Part shown: in pieces, positions 34,363-41,229 of the stretch
How positions within the stretch are numbered: position 1 is the first letter of the stretch
Layout of the letters: each line of letters starts with the position of its first letter
Assembly (NCBI GenBank): GCA_026709225.1
Contig: JAPOTJ010000003.1
Coordinates: 1 to 41,229 of the forward strand
Source: Gammaproteobacteria bacterium
GTDB taxonomy: Bacteria; Pseudomonadota; Gammaproteobacteria; Pseudomonadales; Azotimanducaceae
Reading direction: 5' to 3'
Length of the DNA stretch: 41,229 nucleotides
Translations under genes and position numbers: made by a program
The notes under the pieces: model-generated
Databases searched by the model: none
What the model saw: the letters and a program-made list of their open reading frames with translations, nothing else
Told to the model about the DNA's origin: nothing

Positions 34363-35390
34363 GCGGTAAAGCCCCGAAAGGGGTGCTGAACCGGGGCTGG
34401 TCCGCATCGGTCGACGACTATGCGATCGCCGGTGGTTGGACCCGCAGCGGCGAGGCGCTTGTTGTCGCTGACGCCGCGGGTGGCATCTATGCGTTCGACG
34501 GCAAGTCTGGCGCACGCGCCTGGGCGTGTCAGGAATCCCACGATGGCGGCGTGCTCGCCATGGCGATCCACCCGAGCGGCACCTCTTTTGCAACCGCTGG
34601 GCAAGACGGACGGGTTCTTGTCTGGGGTGTCGCCAAAGGTCAGGTGAAACAGACGATCGAGGTCGGTAAAGGCTGGGTGGAGAACGTCGCGTGGTCGCCG
34701 GACGGCCGATGGCTGGCAGCCTCGTGTGCCCGGCAGGTGTGTGCGTATGGTGCAGACGGCAGCGAAGCGTGGCGGTCGGAGAATCATCCGAGCACCGTCA
34801 GCGCGATCGCCTGGGCTGGCGCACGTGAGCTGGCGACGGCTTGTTACGGTCGGGTGACGTTCTTCGACGCGAGAAGCGGCGAAGCTGGCCAGACGCTCGC
34901 TTGGAAAGGCTCCTTGGTGTCGATGGCGCTGAGTCCGGACGGCGATGTCGTGGCCTGTGGCAGTCAAGACAACTCGGTGCACTTCTGGCGTCGCTCCACA
35001 GGGCTCGACTCCATGATGTCCGGCTACCCCGGCAAACCCTCGGCCTTGGCTTTTGACGATGCAGGCATCCTTCTTGCGACCAGTGGAGGCCAAGTAGTCA
35101 CGGTCTGGAGCTTCCACGGAAGCGGGCCCGAAGGCACAACGCCCGGCGCTTTGGAGCTTCATGTTGAGTCCGTCACGACGCTTGCCTTTGCCCGCCGAAG
35201 CATGCGCCTCGCGTCGGGCGGCCGCGACGGCGCTGTGGTGGTGTGGTCGCTCAAGAAAAATGGAGAAGGCGGACCGATCGGAGCCGCAATTGTGGCGGAC
35301 GTCGTGGCCGATTTGCTCTGGCGGCCGGATGGACGTGCGCTTGCGGCGCTTGATGCCCAAGGCGGCGTGACGGCTTGGCGGGTTGGATGA
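34350..35390 (+). CDS. WD40 repeat protein of the cobW operon
   Basis: The product is 346 residues from GTG 34350, overlapping the preceding gene by 13 bases. Six to seven WD40 blades are visible, e.g. VLAMAIHPSGTSFATAGQDG then RVLVWG, VENVAWSPDGRWLAASC, VSMALSPDGDVVACGSQDN then SVHFW, and VTTLAFARRSMRLASGGRDG then AVVVW. The protein is a cytoplasmic beta-propeller without signal peptide, so probably a protein-interaction platform. WD40 genes beside Zur-linked COG0523 genes have been reported in comparative studies of the family. What it binds is unknown. Confidence 0.9.
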   Translation: MPDISGKAPKGVLNRGWSASVDDYAIAGGWTRSGEALVVADAAGGIYAFDGKSGARAWACQESHDGGVLAMAIHPSGTSFATAGQDGRVLVWGVAKGQVKQTIEVGKGWVENVAWSPDGRWLAASCARQVCAYGADGSEAWRSENHPSTVSAIAWAGARELATACYGRVTFFDARSGEAGQTLAWKGSLVSMALSPDGDVVACGSQDNSVHFWRRSTGLDSMMSGYPGKPSALAFDDAGILLATSGGQVVTVWSFHGSGPEGTTPGALELHVESVTTLAFARRSMRLASGGRDGAVVVWSLKKNGEGGPIGAAIVADVVADLLWRPDGRALAALDAQGGVTAWRVG

Positions 35391-35405
35391 ATCGCGGCAC
35401 TACAC

Positions 35406-36920
35406 TCACTGAAGCGTCGAGATACTGAAGCCCTTCGCCTCGCGCGAGCGAGGGCGTTGCCGCCAGTTCAGCCAGCGGGCGCGATGAAGATGCCTCCGCA
35501 CAGCCTTCGCCAAACGCCTGAATCCGAGCCATGTGCCAGTCAGCGCACAGATCGAGACACCGAGCATCAATGGCCACATCATCAGATCCCAGATCGGTCG
35601 GCTTCGCACGAGCGCCGAGAAATCGCCTCTATGGAGGGCGTGGAAGATCCACCTCGACCATCTGCGGTCACGGTCTACCGCATGGGCGATCTCGCCGGTG
35701 ACGCTATCTAGATAGAACCTCTCACCATCGCCATATCGAATGCGGAACACTGGAAATCGTCTCTTCTCATGATGGCTGAAGTAATAGGCGTCGTCCTCAG
35801 TGAGCCAGCTTGCCTCGGTGACGGGCACATCAGGCCGCAAGATGTTCGCGACTCGCGCGAAGAATCCTGCCGACAGCTTTTCGGCAATCAGTGTCCCGGC
35901 ATTGAGACGCAGCCGCTGGGCATCCTCGTCGAGCGCAACTGCATAGAGATGTCCCTCGACCATCGAGACATCGAGTCGCACCGTGGAACTCGGGATTTGA
36001 CTTCCCGAAAGCGCACGTACGAACGCACTTGCATCGTCGACGCTCATCGCGCCGCCTCGTAGCCGTTGCATCTCAGCGTTGAAGTTACGACCTTCCAAGG
36101 CCCCGAACGGACTGACGGAAAAGAGCCCGCTCGTGAGCCAAGTCAAGGCAAAGAGGCCAAAGACGAGGCCAGCGTAGTGGTGCCACAGCGCCCAGCCTCG
36201 GTATGGCGAGCGACTGCCGTTGCGCCGTGTTTTGAACTGCTTGAGGCCGATGTAGACACCAACCACTGTCAAGAACAGGCTCACGATGGTCAGCCAAATG
36301 ACTACCTGCAGCCAGACACCCGTATGTTGACGCAACGCAGTCGGATACAGCCAGTGGATCACTGCACCCATCCAGTTCAGGAACCGCTGCCTCGAGGTCG
36401 TCATCTGAACCACTTCGCCACTGGTGCTAGACACATAGAATTCCGTGCCGGCGCGATCTTCCATCGCGAAGTGAAACAGCGGACGGTGGGGGTGATAGCT
36501 GGCGTAGACAGTCCATTGATCCCGTTCGCGCACATCGACGAGTCTGGGCACGCCCTGTAGCCCGTATTCCGTTGCCGCCGTGTTCGCAACGAACCGGGCA
36601 TCAACTGCGCCAAATTCGGACAGGTGCTCGCCTTGGTGCAGGTCGATGACCTGTTGACGGCGGCCGGCCATCAGACGGAGCACTGGCGTCCCGGCCATCA
36701 TCTCTAGCCTGAAACTATCGACATTGATATTGCTGACGCCCGCAGGCAGTCGGCAGCAGTCTGTCAGGTTCAGGCGCTCAAGGCCGGCAAGCCTCTCGTT
36801 GTCGTCGAGCTCCGGATACTGCTCGTACATCATGACGAATCCCGACAGACACCACAGCGAGATGACGGCACCGACGGCCATACCGAGGTAGCGGTGAATC
36901 AAGAACAACCATCGCGTCAT
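35406..36920 (-). CDS. PepSY-associated membrane protein
   Basis: The product is 504 residues. It starts at a membrane helix with the family signature FLIHRYLGMAVGAVISLWCL. Further helices are at VWLQVVIWLTIVSLFLTVVG, GWALWHHYAGLVFGLFALTW and PLMLGVSICALTGTWLGFRR. Two PepSY-like periplasmic parts contain FYVSSTSGEVVQM and RFYLDSVTGEIAHAVDRD. Such proteins (PiuB/FpvG/FoxB relatives) often follow TonB receptors and can help release metal from a metallophore by reduction. Here it follows a Zur-box receptor by 60 bases, so a role in zinc release is inferred. It converges on the WD40 gene with 15 bases between stops. Confidence 0.9.
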   Translation of the reverse strand: MTRWLFLIHRYLGMAVGAVISLWCLSGFVMMYEQYPELDDNERLAGLERLNLTDCCRLPAGVSNINVDSFRLEMMAGTPVLRLMAGRRQQVIDLHQGEHLSEFGAVDARFVANTAATEYGLQGVPRLVDVRERDQWTVYASYHPHRPLFHFAMEDRAGTEFYVSSTSGEVVQMTTSRQRFLNWMGAVIHWLYPTALRQHTGVWLQVVIWLTIVSLFLTVVGVYIGLKQFKTRRNGSRSPYRGWALWHHYAGLVFGLFALTWLTSGLFSVSPFGALEGRNFNAEMQRLRGGAMSVDDASAFVRALSGSQIPSSTVRLDVSMVEGHLYAVALDEDAQRLRLNAGTLIAEKLSAGFFARVANILRPDVPVTEASWLTEDDAYYFSHHEKRRFPVFRIRYGDGERFYLDSVTGEIAHAVDRDRRWSRWIFHALHRGDFSALVRSRPIWDLMMWPLMLGVSICALTGTWLGFRRLAKAVRRHLHRARWLNWRQRPRSREAKGFSISTLQ

Positions 36921-36980
36921 GCAGCAACGGTCCCGCTTTTCTTTTGTCTCGCCAATCGATAGAACAAGCTTGATGAGACA

Positions 36981-38978
36981 TTAAAACCGGAAGGCATAAG
37001 AAACGTGCAGCGTCTGTGGCGTGCCTAGGTTTTCATACGCATAGAAACTTCCATCAAGGTCGCTGGTGCCACGCCCCAGCGAAGCCGCATACTCTTCGTC
37101 AAGCGCATTCTCGAGTCGGATGCCGATGCGGTGACGGTCTTGATCACCAAATCGGTAGCCTGCACCGAGATCGAGGACGGTATACCCGCCGTGCTCAATG
37201 CGACCAATGCCACCCGATACCGAGTCGTATAGATCGCCCACATTCGCAAGGGATACGGCAAATTCAAATGGCGCATTCGCCGGCCGATACATCAGGCTGG
37301 CCTTGAGCGTACTCTCCGGCACATCGGTGATTTGCTCGCTCGAGCCTTGTGCTTCGGCGCTCGTTGCAACGTAGTTGATGCTGGCACTCCAGTCTGGATT
37401 GAATTCATAGGCGAGATTCGCTTCCCACCCTTCAAAGTCCACCGCCCGATCAGTATTGACGCGCATTCCGTCTACGACGCCAATCAGGTCGTCCACTTCG
37501 CGCTGAAAGGCGACGATTTCCCAGCGCAATCCACGACTGCTCTGTCCGCCAATAGCGACATTGACGTTGCGGCTCTTCTCGCCTTCCAGATCTGGATTGC
37601 CGAGCGTGCAGCAGGGGTCGTTGCCGTAGAGCTGCCAAGCATCGGGCAGACGGAACGACGTACCAGCGCTACCGCGAAGATAGAGCGAGTCATTGAAGTC
37701 GTGGCGTAGGCTGAAGTTGCCGACGGTGACTTCGCCATCGCCGCTGGGGCTGTTATGGCGAATTCCAAGTGCCATCCGCGTGTTGGCGAAGAGGTTCTCG
37801 TTCGTTCTGATCTGGCCGAAGAAGGCGTCCACCGATTCGGTCTGATCTGCGATGAGAAGGACATCGTCACTGCCGGAAAAGCGCTGGTGCTCGTATCCGG
37901 CTGCAAAGTCGAATCCGGTATCGGTCTCGATTCGCGTCATGGCCGTGATGCCGTAATCTTCGTAGCCCCAATAAGAGCCATCGTTCACGGTCCTGAGATT
38001 GCCCGTCACCGCGCCGTTGTCGTCGAGGATGTTGTAGATCCGCGTGTAGTCGGTGTCCCACGTATGCGAATATGCCTTGACGAACAGGCCGATGCTATCG
38101 GTCGCTTGCAAGTCGTACTTGAGCGTTAGGACCTCTTCGTCGCGCGCGTTGACGGTATCGTAGTTGAGATAGGGGCGCGCGTAATCGAGCTCCGCATCCG
38201 TGCGCTGATAATGAAGCGACAGACGCGAGCGGTCGCTGAGATTGTAAGCGTACTTCAGACCGAGCATCGCAACATCGTAGCTTCTGTCCCGGTCAGTGGC
38301 GCTTGGCTGGAAGTCCTCGTTCCGATATGGCTGAATCCCGTCGGCTTCATCGCTCGAAGCATATAGGACGAACTGATGACCACCGACTGTCGTTGCATAG
38401 TCGAAGCTTGCATGGACACCGTCATTGCCATCCATAGAGAGTCCGAAGCGCCCTTGGGGGGTGTCCGAGAAGCCCTTGGTGACCAGATTCACCACACCAG
38501 CCACAGATTGGGTGCCGTAGAAGATGCCCTGACCGCCGTAGAGCACTTCAATGCGCTCCACCATGTGAGCCGGCACGGTGTCTAGAGGGCTCGTCGAGTT
38601 GTAGAGCCTATTGTTGATTCTGACGCCGTCGATCAACCACAGGATGTCTTGGCAGCGCGAGCCCTGAAGCGAGCAGCCAACGTAGTCGAAGGCACCGTTC
38701 TTGGGTGCTAGGTAGAGCCCGGGCACTTTCATCTGCAAGCTCTTCGATACATCGTTGAAGCCGCCAAGTTGCAGTTCCTCTGCCGTAATGACTTCCACGC
38801 GGTTGCCGAATTGTTGCAAGTCCATCGGAATGGTCTCTTCAATGCGATCAGCCCGAACAGTGATCTCTTCGATGTTTTTCGGGTTTTCCTGTGTTGCGTC
38901 CGCGAGCACCTGCCCACAGAGCACGGCGGTTGCCAAGCCGAATGCGAATGTCAGCAGAGACGGTTTTCTATGATTCAT
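36981..38978 (-). CDS. TonB-dependent outer-membrane receptor (Zur-box linked)
   Basis: The product is 665 residues from ATG 38978, which begins a signal peptide (MNHRKPSLLTFAFGLATAVL); in-frame sequence upstream lacks support. After cleavage a TonB box is visible (IEEITVRA). The plug domain contains WLIDGVRINNRLYN and VERIEVLYGGQGIFYGTQSV. The barrel has many alternating strands and ends in VSYAFRF with the terminal phenylalanine. Two cysteines in the plug (CSLQGSRC) are unusual and could form a disulfide or bind metal. A Zur box lies about 90 bases upstream, so it is probably an outer-membrane importer of zinc or a zinc complex. Confidence 0.92.
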   Translation of the reverse strand: MNHRKPSLLTFAFGLATAVLCGQVLADATQENPKNIEEITVRADRIEETIPMDLQQFGNRVEVITAEELQLGGFNDVSKSLQMKVPGLYLAPKNGAFDYVGCSLQGSRCQDILWLIDGVRINNRLYNSTSPLDTVPAHMVERIEVLYGGQGIFYGTQSVAGVVNLVTKGFSDTPQGRFGLSMDGNDGVHASFDYATTVGGHQFVLYASSDEADGIQPYRNEDFQPSATDRDRSYDVAMLGLKYAYNLSDRSRLSLHYQRTDAELDYARPYLNYDTVNARDEEVLTLKYDLQATDSIGLFVKAYSHTWDTDYTRIYNILDDNGAVTGNLRTVNDGSYWGYEDYGITAMTRIETDTGFDFAAGYEHQRFSGSDDVLLIADQTESVDAFFGQIRTNENLFANTRMALGIRHNSPSGDGEVTVGNFSLRHDFNDSLYLRGSAGTSFRLPDAWQLYGNDPCCTLGNPDLEGEKSRNVNVAIGGQSSRGLRWEIVAFQREVDDLIGVVDGMRVNTDRAVDFEGWEANLAYEFNPDWSASINYVATSAEAQGSSEQITDVPESTLKASLMYRPANAPFEFAVSLANVGDLYDSVSGGIGRIEHGGYTVLDLGAGYRFGDQDRHRIGIRLENALDEEYAASLGRGTSDLDGSFYAYENLGTPQTLHVSYAFRF

Positions 38979-39068
38979 AGCACATACTCTCGAAGTCAGT
39001 GAATTGATGCCACACGCATTTATGCGCACTAAATTAACAGTCGGCCATGCGGTGGCACGCGATTAAAC

Positions 39069-39086
39069 GCAATGTTATAACATAAC
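39069..39086 (-). promoter_or_regulatory. Zur box upstream of the first TonB receptor
   Basis: GCAATGTTATAACATAAC shares GCAATGTTATAACAT with the zur operator at 31239. It is about 90 bases upstream of the minus-strand receptor start. Confidence 0.85.
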
Positions 39087-39175
39087 AAACAGTGCGTCGA
39101 TCAGGGGAGAACGACCAGTTGACAAAATGAACCCCTTTTGACCAGTACTGATGCCATCATCTTGCGAGAAACAGC

Positions 39176-39433
39176 ATGACATCATTCGTCAGGACGCAGG
39201 TACGACTGATGCCAAACCAAGCAAGGCAACTCAAAGCCCGTGCGCGCAATGAAGATCGCTCAGTAGCTGACCTGGTGCGTGAGAGCGTGACCGAGTACTT
39301 GGCGCGTAGACCTGCAAGAGACCGTCATGCACTGCTTGCCCGGACACACGCCCTGACCGGACGTTTTCGCTCGGGATATCCCGATGTGGGGGAGAACCAT
39401 GATCGGCACCTTGTTCAAGTTCACGATCCGTGA
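39176..39433 (+). CDS. VapB-like ribbon-helix-helix antitoxin (orphan)
   Basis: The product is 85 residues from ATG 39176, with GAGAA upstream. The N-terminal QVRLMPNQARQLKARARNED then RSVADLVRESVTEYLAR is a ribbon-helix-helix DNA-binding domain. The C-terminal part (HALTGRFRSGYPDVGENHDR) resembles VapB antitoxins that end by wrapping a PIN toxin. Its stop overlaps a GTG that starts a very short PIN-toxin remnant, so the toxin is lost. It lies in the spacer between the two divergent TonB receptors. It could still act as a DNA-binding protein. Confidence 0.75.
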   Translation: MTSFVRTQVRLMPNQARQLKARARNEDRSVADLVRESVTEYLARRPARDRHALLARTHALTGRFRSGYPDVGENHDRHLVQVHDP

Positions 39434-39483
39434 GTCTGTTCATTGATACCTCAGCACAGGCTCCTAGATTAAGTTTGCGCTAA
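39430..39483 (+). pseudogene. Truncated VapC toxin start
   Basis: The frame opens at GTG 39430 within a GTGA overlap with the antitoxin stop. It reads MSLFIDTSA, the classical beginning of a PIN-domain VapC including its first aspartate. After that the sequence departs (QAPRLSLR) and stops at 39483, so only about nine codons of the toxin remain. The break is about 35 bases before the Zur box of the next receptor. Confidence 0.7.
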
Positions 39484-39516
39484 GAACAACCTCGGCGGCG
39501 CGTTGTTGATGAAGAC

Positions 39517-39534
39517 GAAACGTTATAACATAAC
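39517..39534 (+). promoter_or_regulatory. Zur box upstream of the second TonB receptor
   Basis: GAAACGTTATAACATAAC, continuing into GTTTT, matches the Zur consensus (palindrome GAAACGTTAT-AA-CATAACGTTTT, imperfect at the ends). It ends 23 bases before the receptor ATG, where a bound repressor would block transcription. Confidence 0.85.
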
Positions 39535-39557
39535 GTTTTTGAACGCGGATTCATCCC

Positions 39558-41229
39558 ATGAGATTTGTCAAGTCCAAATGGCGTCGTGCGAACATCCTTG
39601 CTGCGGCAGTCGGTTTCAGCCTCTCCTTGCAGCTACACGCTCAGGAAGATGCCGACGCAGCAGCCGAAGAGGCACGTGCTAGCGGCGAATTCATCGAAGA
39701 AATTTCCGTCTACGGTCAGCAAATCAGCAGCCAGAACTCAACGGGCAGTCGGCTCAATTTGGGCGTTCTGGAAACGCCGGCGACGGTGGAGATCATCAGC
39801 GGCGACAGTATTCGCGACCGTCTGGACTTTACCGTGATCGAGGCCGTGACCCGCACAGCCGGCTTCACCAACGAAGCTGTCCCCGACAATGGCAGCCAAA
39901 GCATCGCTGCACGCGGCTTCAGCGGCCAAGGCGCAGTCACCAAGCTGTATGACGGCACTGGCTACTTCAACGCATTCAGCACCATTACCTTCCCGTTCGA
40001 CACTTGGGGCGTGGAGCGCATCGAGGTGCTCAAAGGACCATCCTCCGTGCTGTATGGCGAAGGCGGCATCGGTGGTGCGATCAACGTCATCCCCAAAAAA
40101 CCGCAACTGACGCCGAGCCGAGACCTCAGAATGACCCTTGGCGAAGACGACACCATGTTTGTGGGCGTTGGCCTCACCGGCGGCGTCACCGATAATGTGG
40201 CGTATCGTCTGGACTACAGCCGCCATCAGTCCGATAACTGGGTTCATAATGGCGACAGTGAAGCGGACATGTTGTCCTTGGCGCTGAGTTGGCAGGCCAA
40301 TGAAGATCTCAGCTTGAGCCTGCGTTATGACTATGGCGATAAGGATGATCTGAGTTACTACGGCATCCCAGTGGTTGACGGCGATTTCGCCCCCGGTCTT
40401 CTGAAGGCGAATTTTGAGTTCGGTGACGGCGAATCCCGCTACGAGGACCAAGCAATTCGCTTGAAGGCCGACTGGGCAGTCTCGGACTCGCTCGCCATGC
40501 AGGCTGAGTACTACCACTTGGCAACCGACCGTTTGTGGCGGAATGCGTACTTCCCTGAATTGGACAGTGACACGGGGTTCATCCGGCGCCTATATCCGTG
40601 GGTCGGTGCCCACGATATGGAGCACGACGGGGTGCGCGTCAACCTCACGCTTGACAACACCCTGGCGGACGTGGGCGTGCGCACCTCGGTCGGCTTTGAA
40701 GTGAATGACATTTCCTTTGAACGCCCGACAAATTTTGGTCCGGGCAATCCCAATGGCGTCAATGGCTGGGCCGATTTTGATGTCGTTGATCCGAACAACT
40801 TTGTGCCAGGCCGCTTCGCTGACGCGACGGACTTTGAAATTGCGCCAGATGGTTTCTCCGAGGTCATGCACTATGCCCTGTTTGGCGAGAGCCAGCTCAG
40901 GTTCACCGAGCAGCTCGCGGTTGTCTTGGCCTTGCGTTATGAGGATGCTGATACCGATTACAGACAAATCGCCCGCACGCCCTTCGAGCAATCCGCCGAT
41001 GTGGTCACAGGAAGGATCGGTGCGGTGTACGATCTCGCCGACAGCACAGTGTTGTACGCGCAATACGGCACTGGCGCCACCCATCCTAGCGGTGGCCTCA
41101 TCAGAGCTGTGCCCGTCAACCGTGAAGCGGGCTTCATCGAAAGCGAGCAAATCGAAGCCGGCATCAAACAGCAGTTGCTCGGCGGTCGGCTGCAATGGTC
41201 GCTGGCGTGGTTCGATATCATCAAGAACG
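39558..41229 (+). CDS. TonB-dependent receptor, siderophore-receptor type (partial, runs off the window)
   Basis: The frame is open from ATG 39558 to the window end (557 codons, no stop). A signal peptide precedes a TonB box (IEEISVYG). The plug has LETPATVEIISGDSIRDRLD, GFTNEAVPDNGSQSIAARGF and VERIEVLKGPSSVLYGEGGI, typical of siderophore receptors of the FhuE/FpvA kind. Barrel strands follow, e.g. YRLDYSRHQSDNW and VLALRYEDADTDY. The Zur box immediately upstream suggests zinc control, so the ligand may be a zinc-carrying metallophore rather than an iron siderophore; that is inference. The C-terminal barrel is outside the window. Confidence 0.93.
   Translation, partial: MRFVKSKWRRANILAAAVGFSLSLQLHAQEDADAAAEEARASGEFIEEISVYGQQISSQNSTGSRLNLGVLETPATVEIISGDSIRDRLDFTVIEAVTRTAGFTNEAVPDNGSQSIAARGFSGQGAVTKLYDGTGYFNAFSTITFPFDTWGVERIEVLKGPSSVLYGEGGIGGAINVIPKKPQLTPSRDLRMTLGEDDTMFVGVGLTGGVTDNVAYRLDYSRHQSDNWVHNGDSEADMLSLALSWQANEDLSLSLRYDYGDKDDLSYYGIPVVDGDFAPGLLKANFEFGDGESRYEDQAIRLKADWAVSDSLAMQAEYYHLATDRLWRNAYFPELDSDTGFIRRLYPWVGAHDMEHDGVRVNLTLDNTLADVGVRTSVGFEVNDISFERPTNFGPGNPNGVNGWADFDVVDPNNFVPGRFADATDFEIAPDGFSEVMHYALFGESQLRFTEQLAVVLALRYEDADTDYRQIARTPFEQSADVVTGRIGAVYDLADSTVLYAQYGTGATHPSGGLIRAVPVNREAGFIESEQIEAGIKQQLLGGRLQWSLAWFDIIKN

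Noticed and set aside
34373..34387. GC-rich hairpin at the start of the WD40 gene as a terminator
   Set aside because: It lies within coding sequence and has no T tract.

Overview
The window reads as a chromosomal segment from a GC-rich Gram-negative bacterium, most likely a gammaproteobacterium. Reasons: TonB-dependent receptors, a Zur/ZnuABC system with gammaproteobacterial-type Zur palindromes, a YghU-type glutathione transferase, cyclopropane-fatty-acid-synthase genes and an OmpR-type two-component system. I cannot name the genus from sequence alone. The first ~2 kb is visibly AT-richer than the rest. It starts with long T and C homopolymer runs that look like a contig-end or assembly problem, so the far left should be treated with caution.

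Layout. (1) 1-1972: homopolymers, then a secreted fibronectin-III protein of foreign composition. (2) 2014-5781: a hendecad-repeat coiled-coil membrane protein, a Cys/Met-metabolism PLP enzyme with a small downstream gene, yghU, and a GNAT acetyltransferase. (3) 5813-12881: a membrane-lipid-modification operon on the minus strand (desaturase, FAD oxidoreductase, DUF1365 protein, CFA synthase, coclaurine-methyltransferase-like CFA paralogue, histidine kinase). Almost every junction overlaps. The cognate-looking response regulator converges on the operon from the other side. (4) 12882-13341: no gene, but nested inverted repeats upstream of the lipid operon. (5) 13342-26662: a defence/toxin-antitoxin island. 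It holds a RelE-type pair, an Xre-RES pair with a frameshifted toxin flanked by 213-bp direct repeats of the 3' end of an MDR oxidoreductase gene, and an AbiEii-like nucleotidyltransferase with a small partner. These are followed by a type I restriction-modification locus in the order hsdR-hsdS-fic-AlbA/ATPase-hsdM, then a DUF6364-like/PIN pair flanked by 26-bp direct repeats. (6) 26682-27848: a SIS-domain sugar-phosphate isomerase-like gene and a deazaflavin-type oxidoreductase. (7) 27943-41229: a zinc-homeostasis region.

In the zinc region, zur, an unlisted 58-codon membrane-protein gene, znuC, znuB and znuA form one minus-strand operon. Divergent from it runs a plus-strand operon of two COG0523 (CobW-like) GTPases, a DUF1636 metal-binding protein and a WD40 protein. 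Further right are a TonB receptor followed by a PepSY membrane protein (minus) and a second TonB receptor (plus, running off the window). Three palindromes sharing the 10-mer GTTATAACAT lie in front of zur/cobW and in front of each receptor, so the whole set is probably one Zur regulon covering outer-membrane uptake, inner-membrane transport and intracellular metal delivery. Between the receptors lies a relic vapB with a vapC cut off after its first residues.

The strongest candidates for something undescribed are the small membrane protein translationally coupled to znuC, the compact island joining a nucleotidyltransferase toxin to a type I RM locus with Fic and AlbA genes inside it, and the Xre-RES cassette with its unusual antitoxin and its repeat-flanked insertion.
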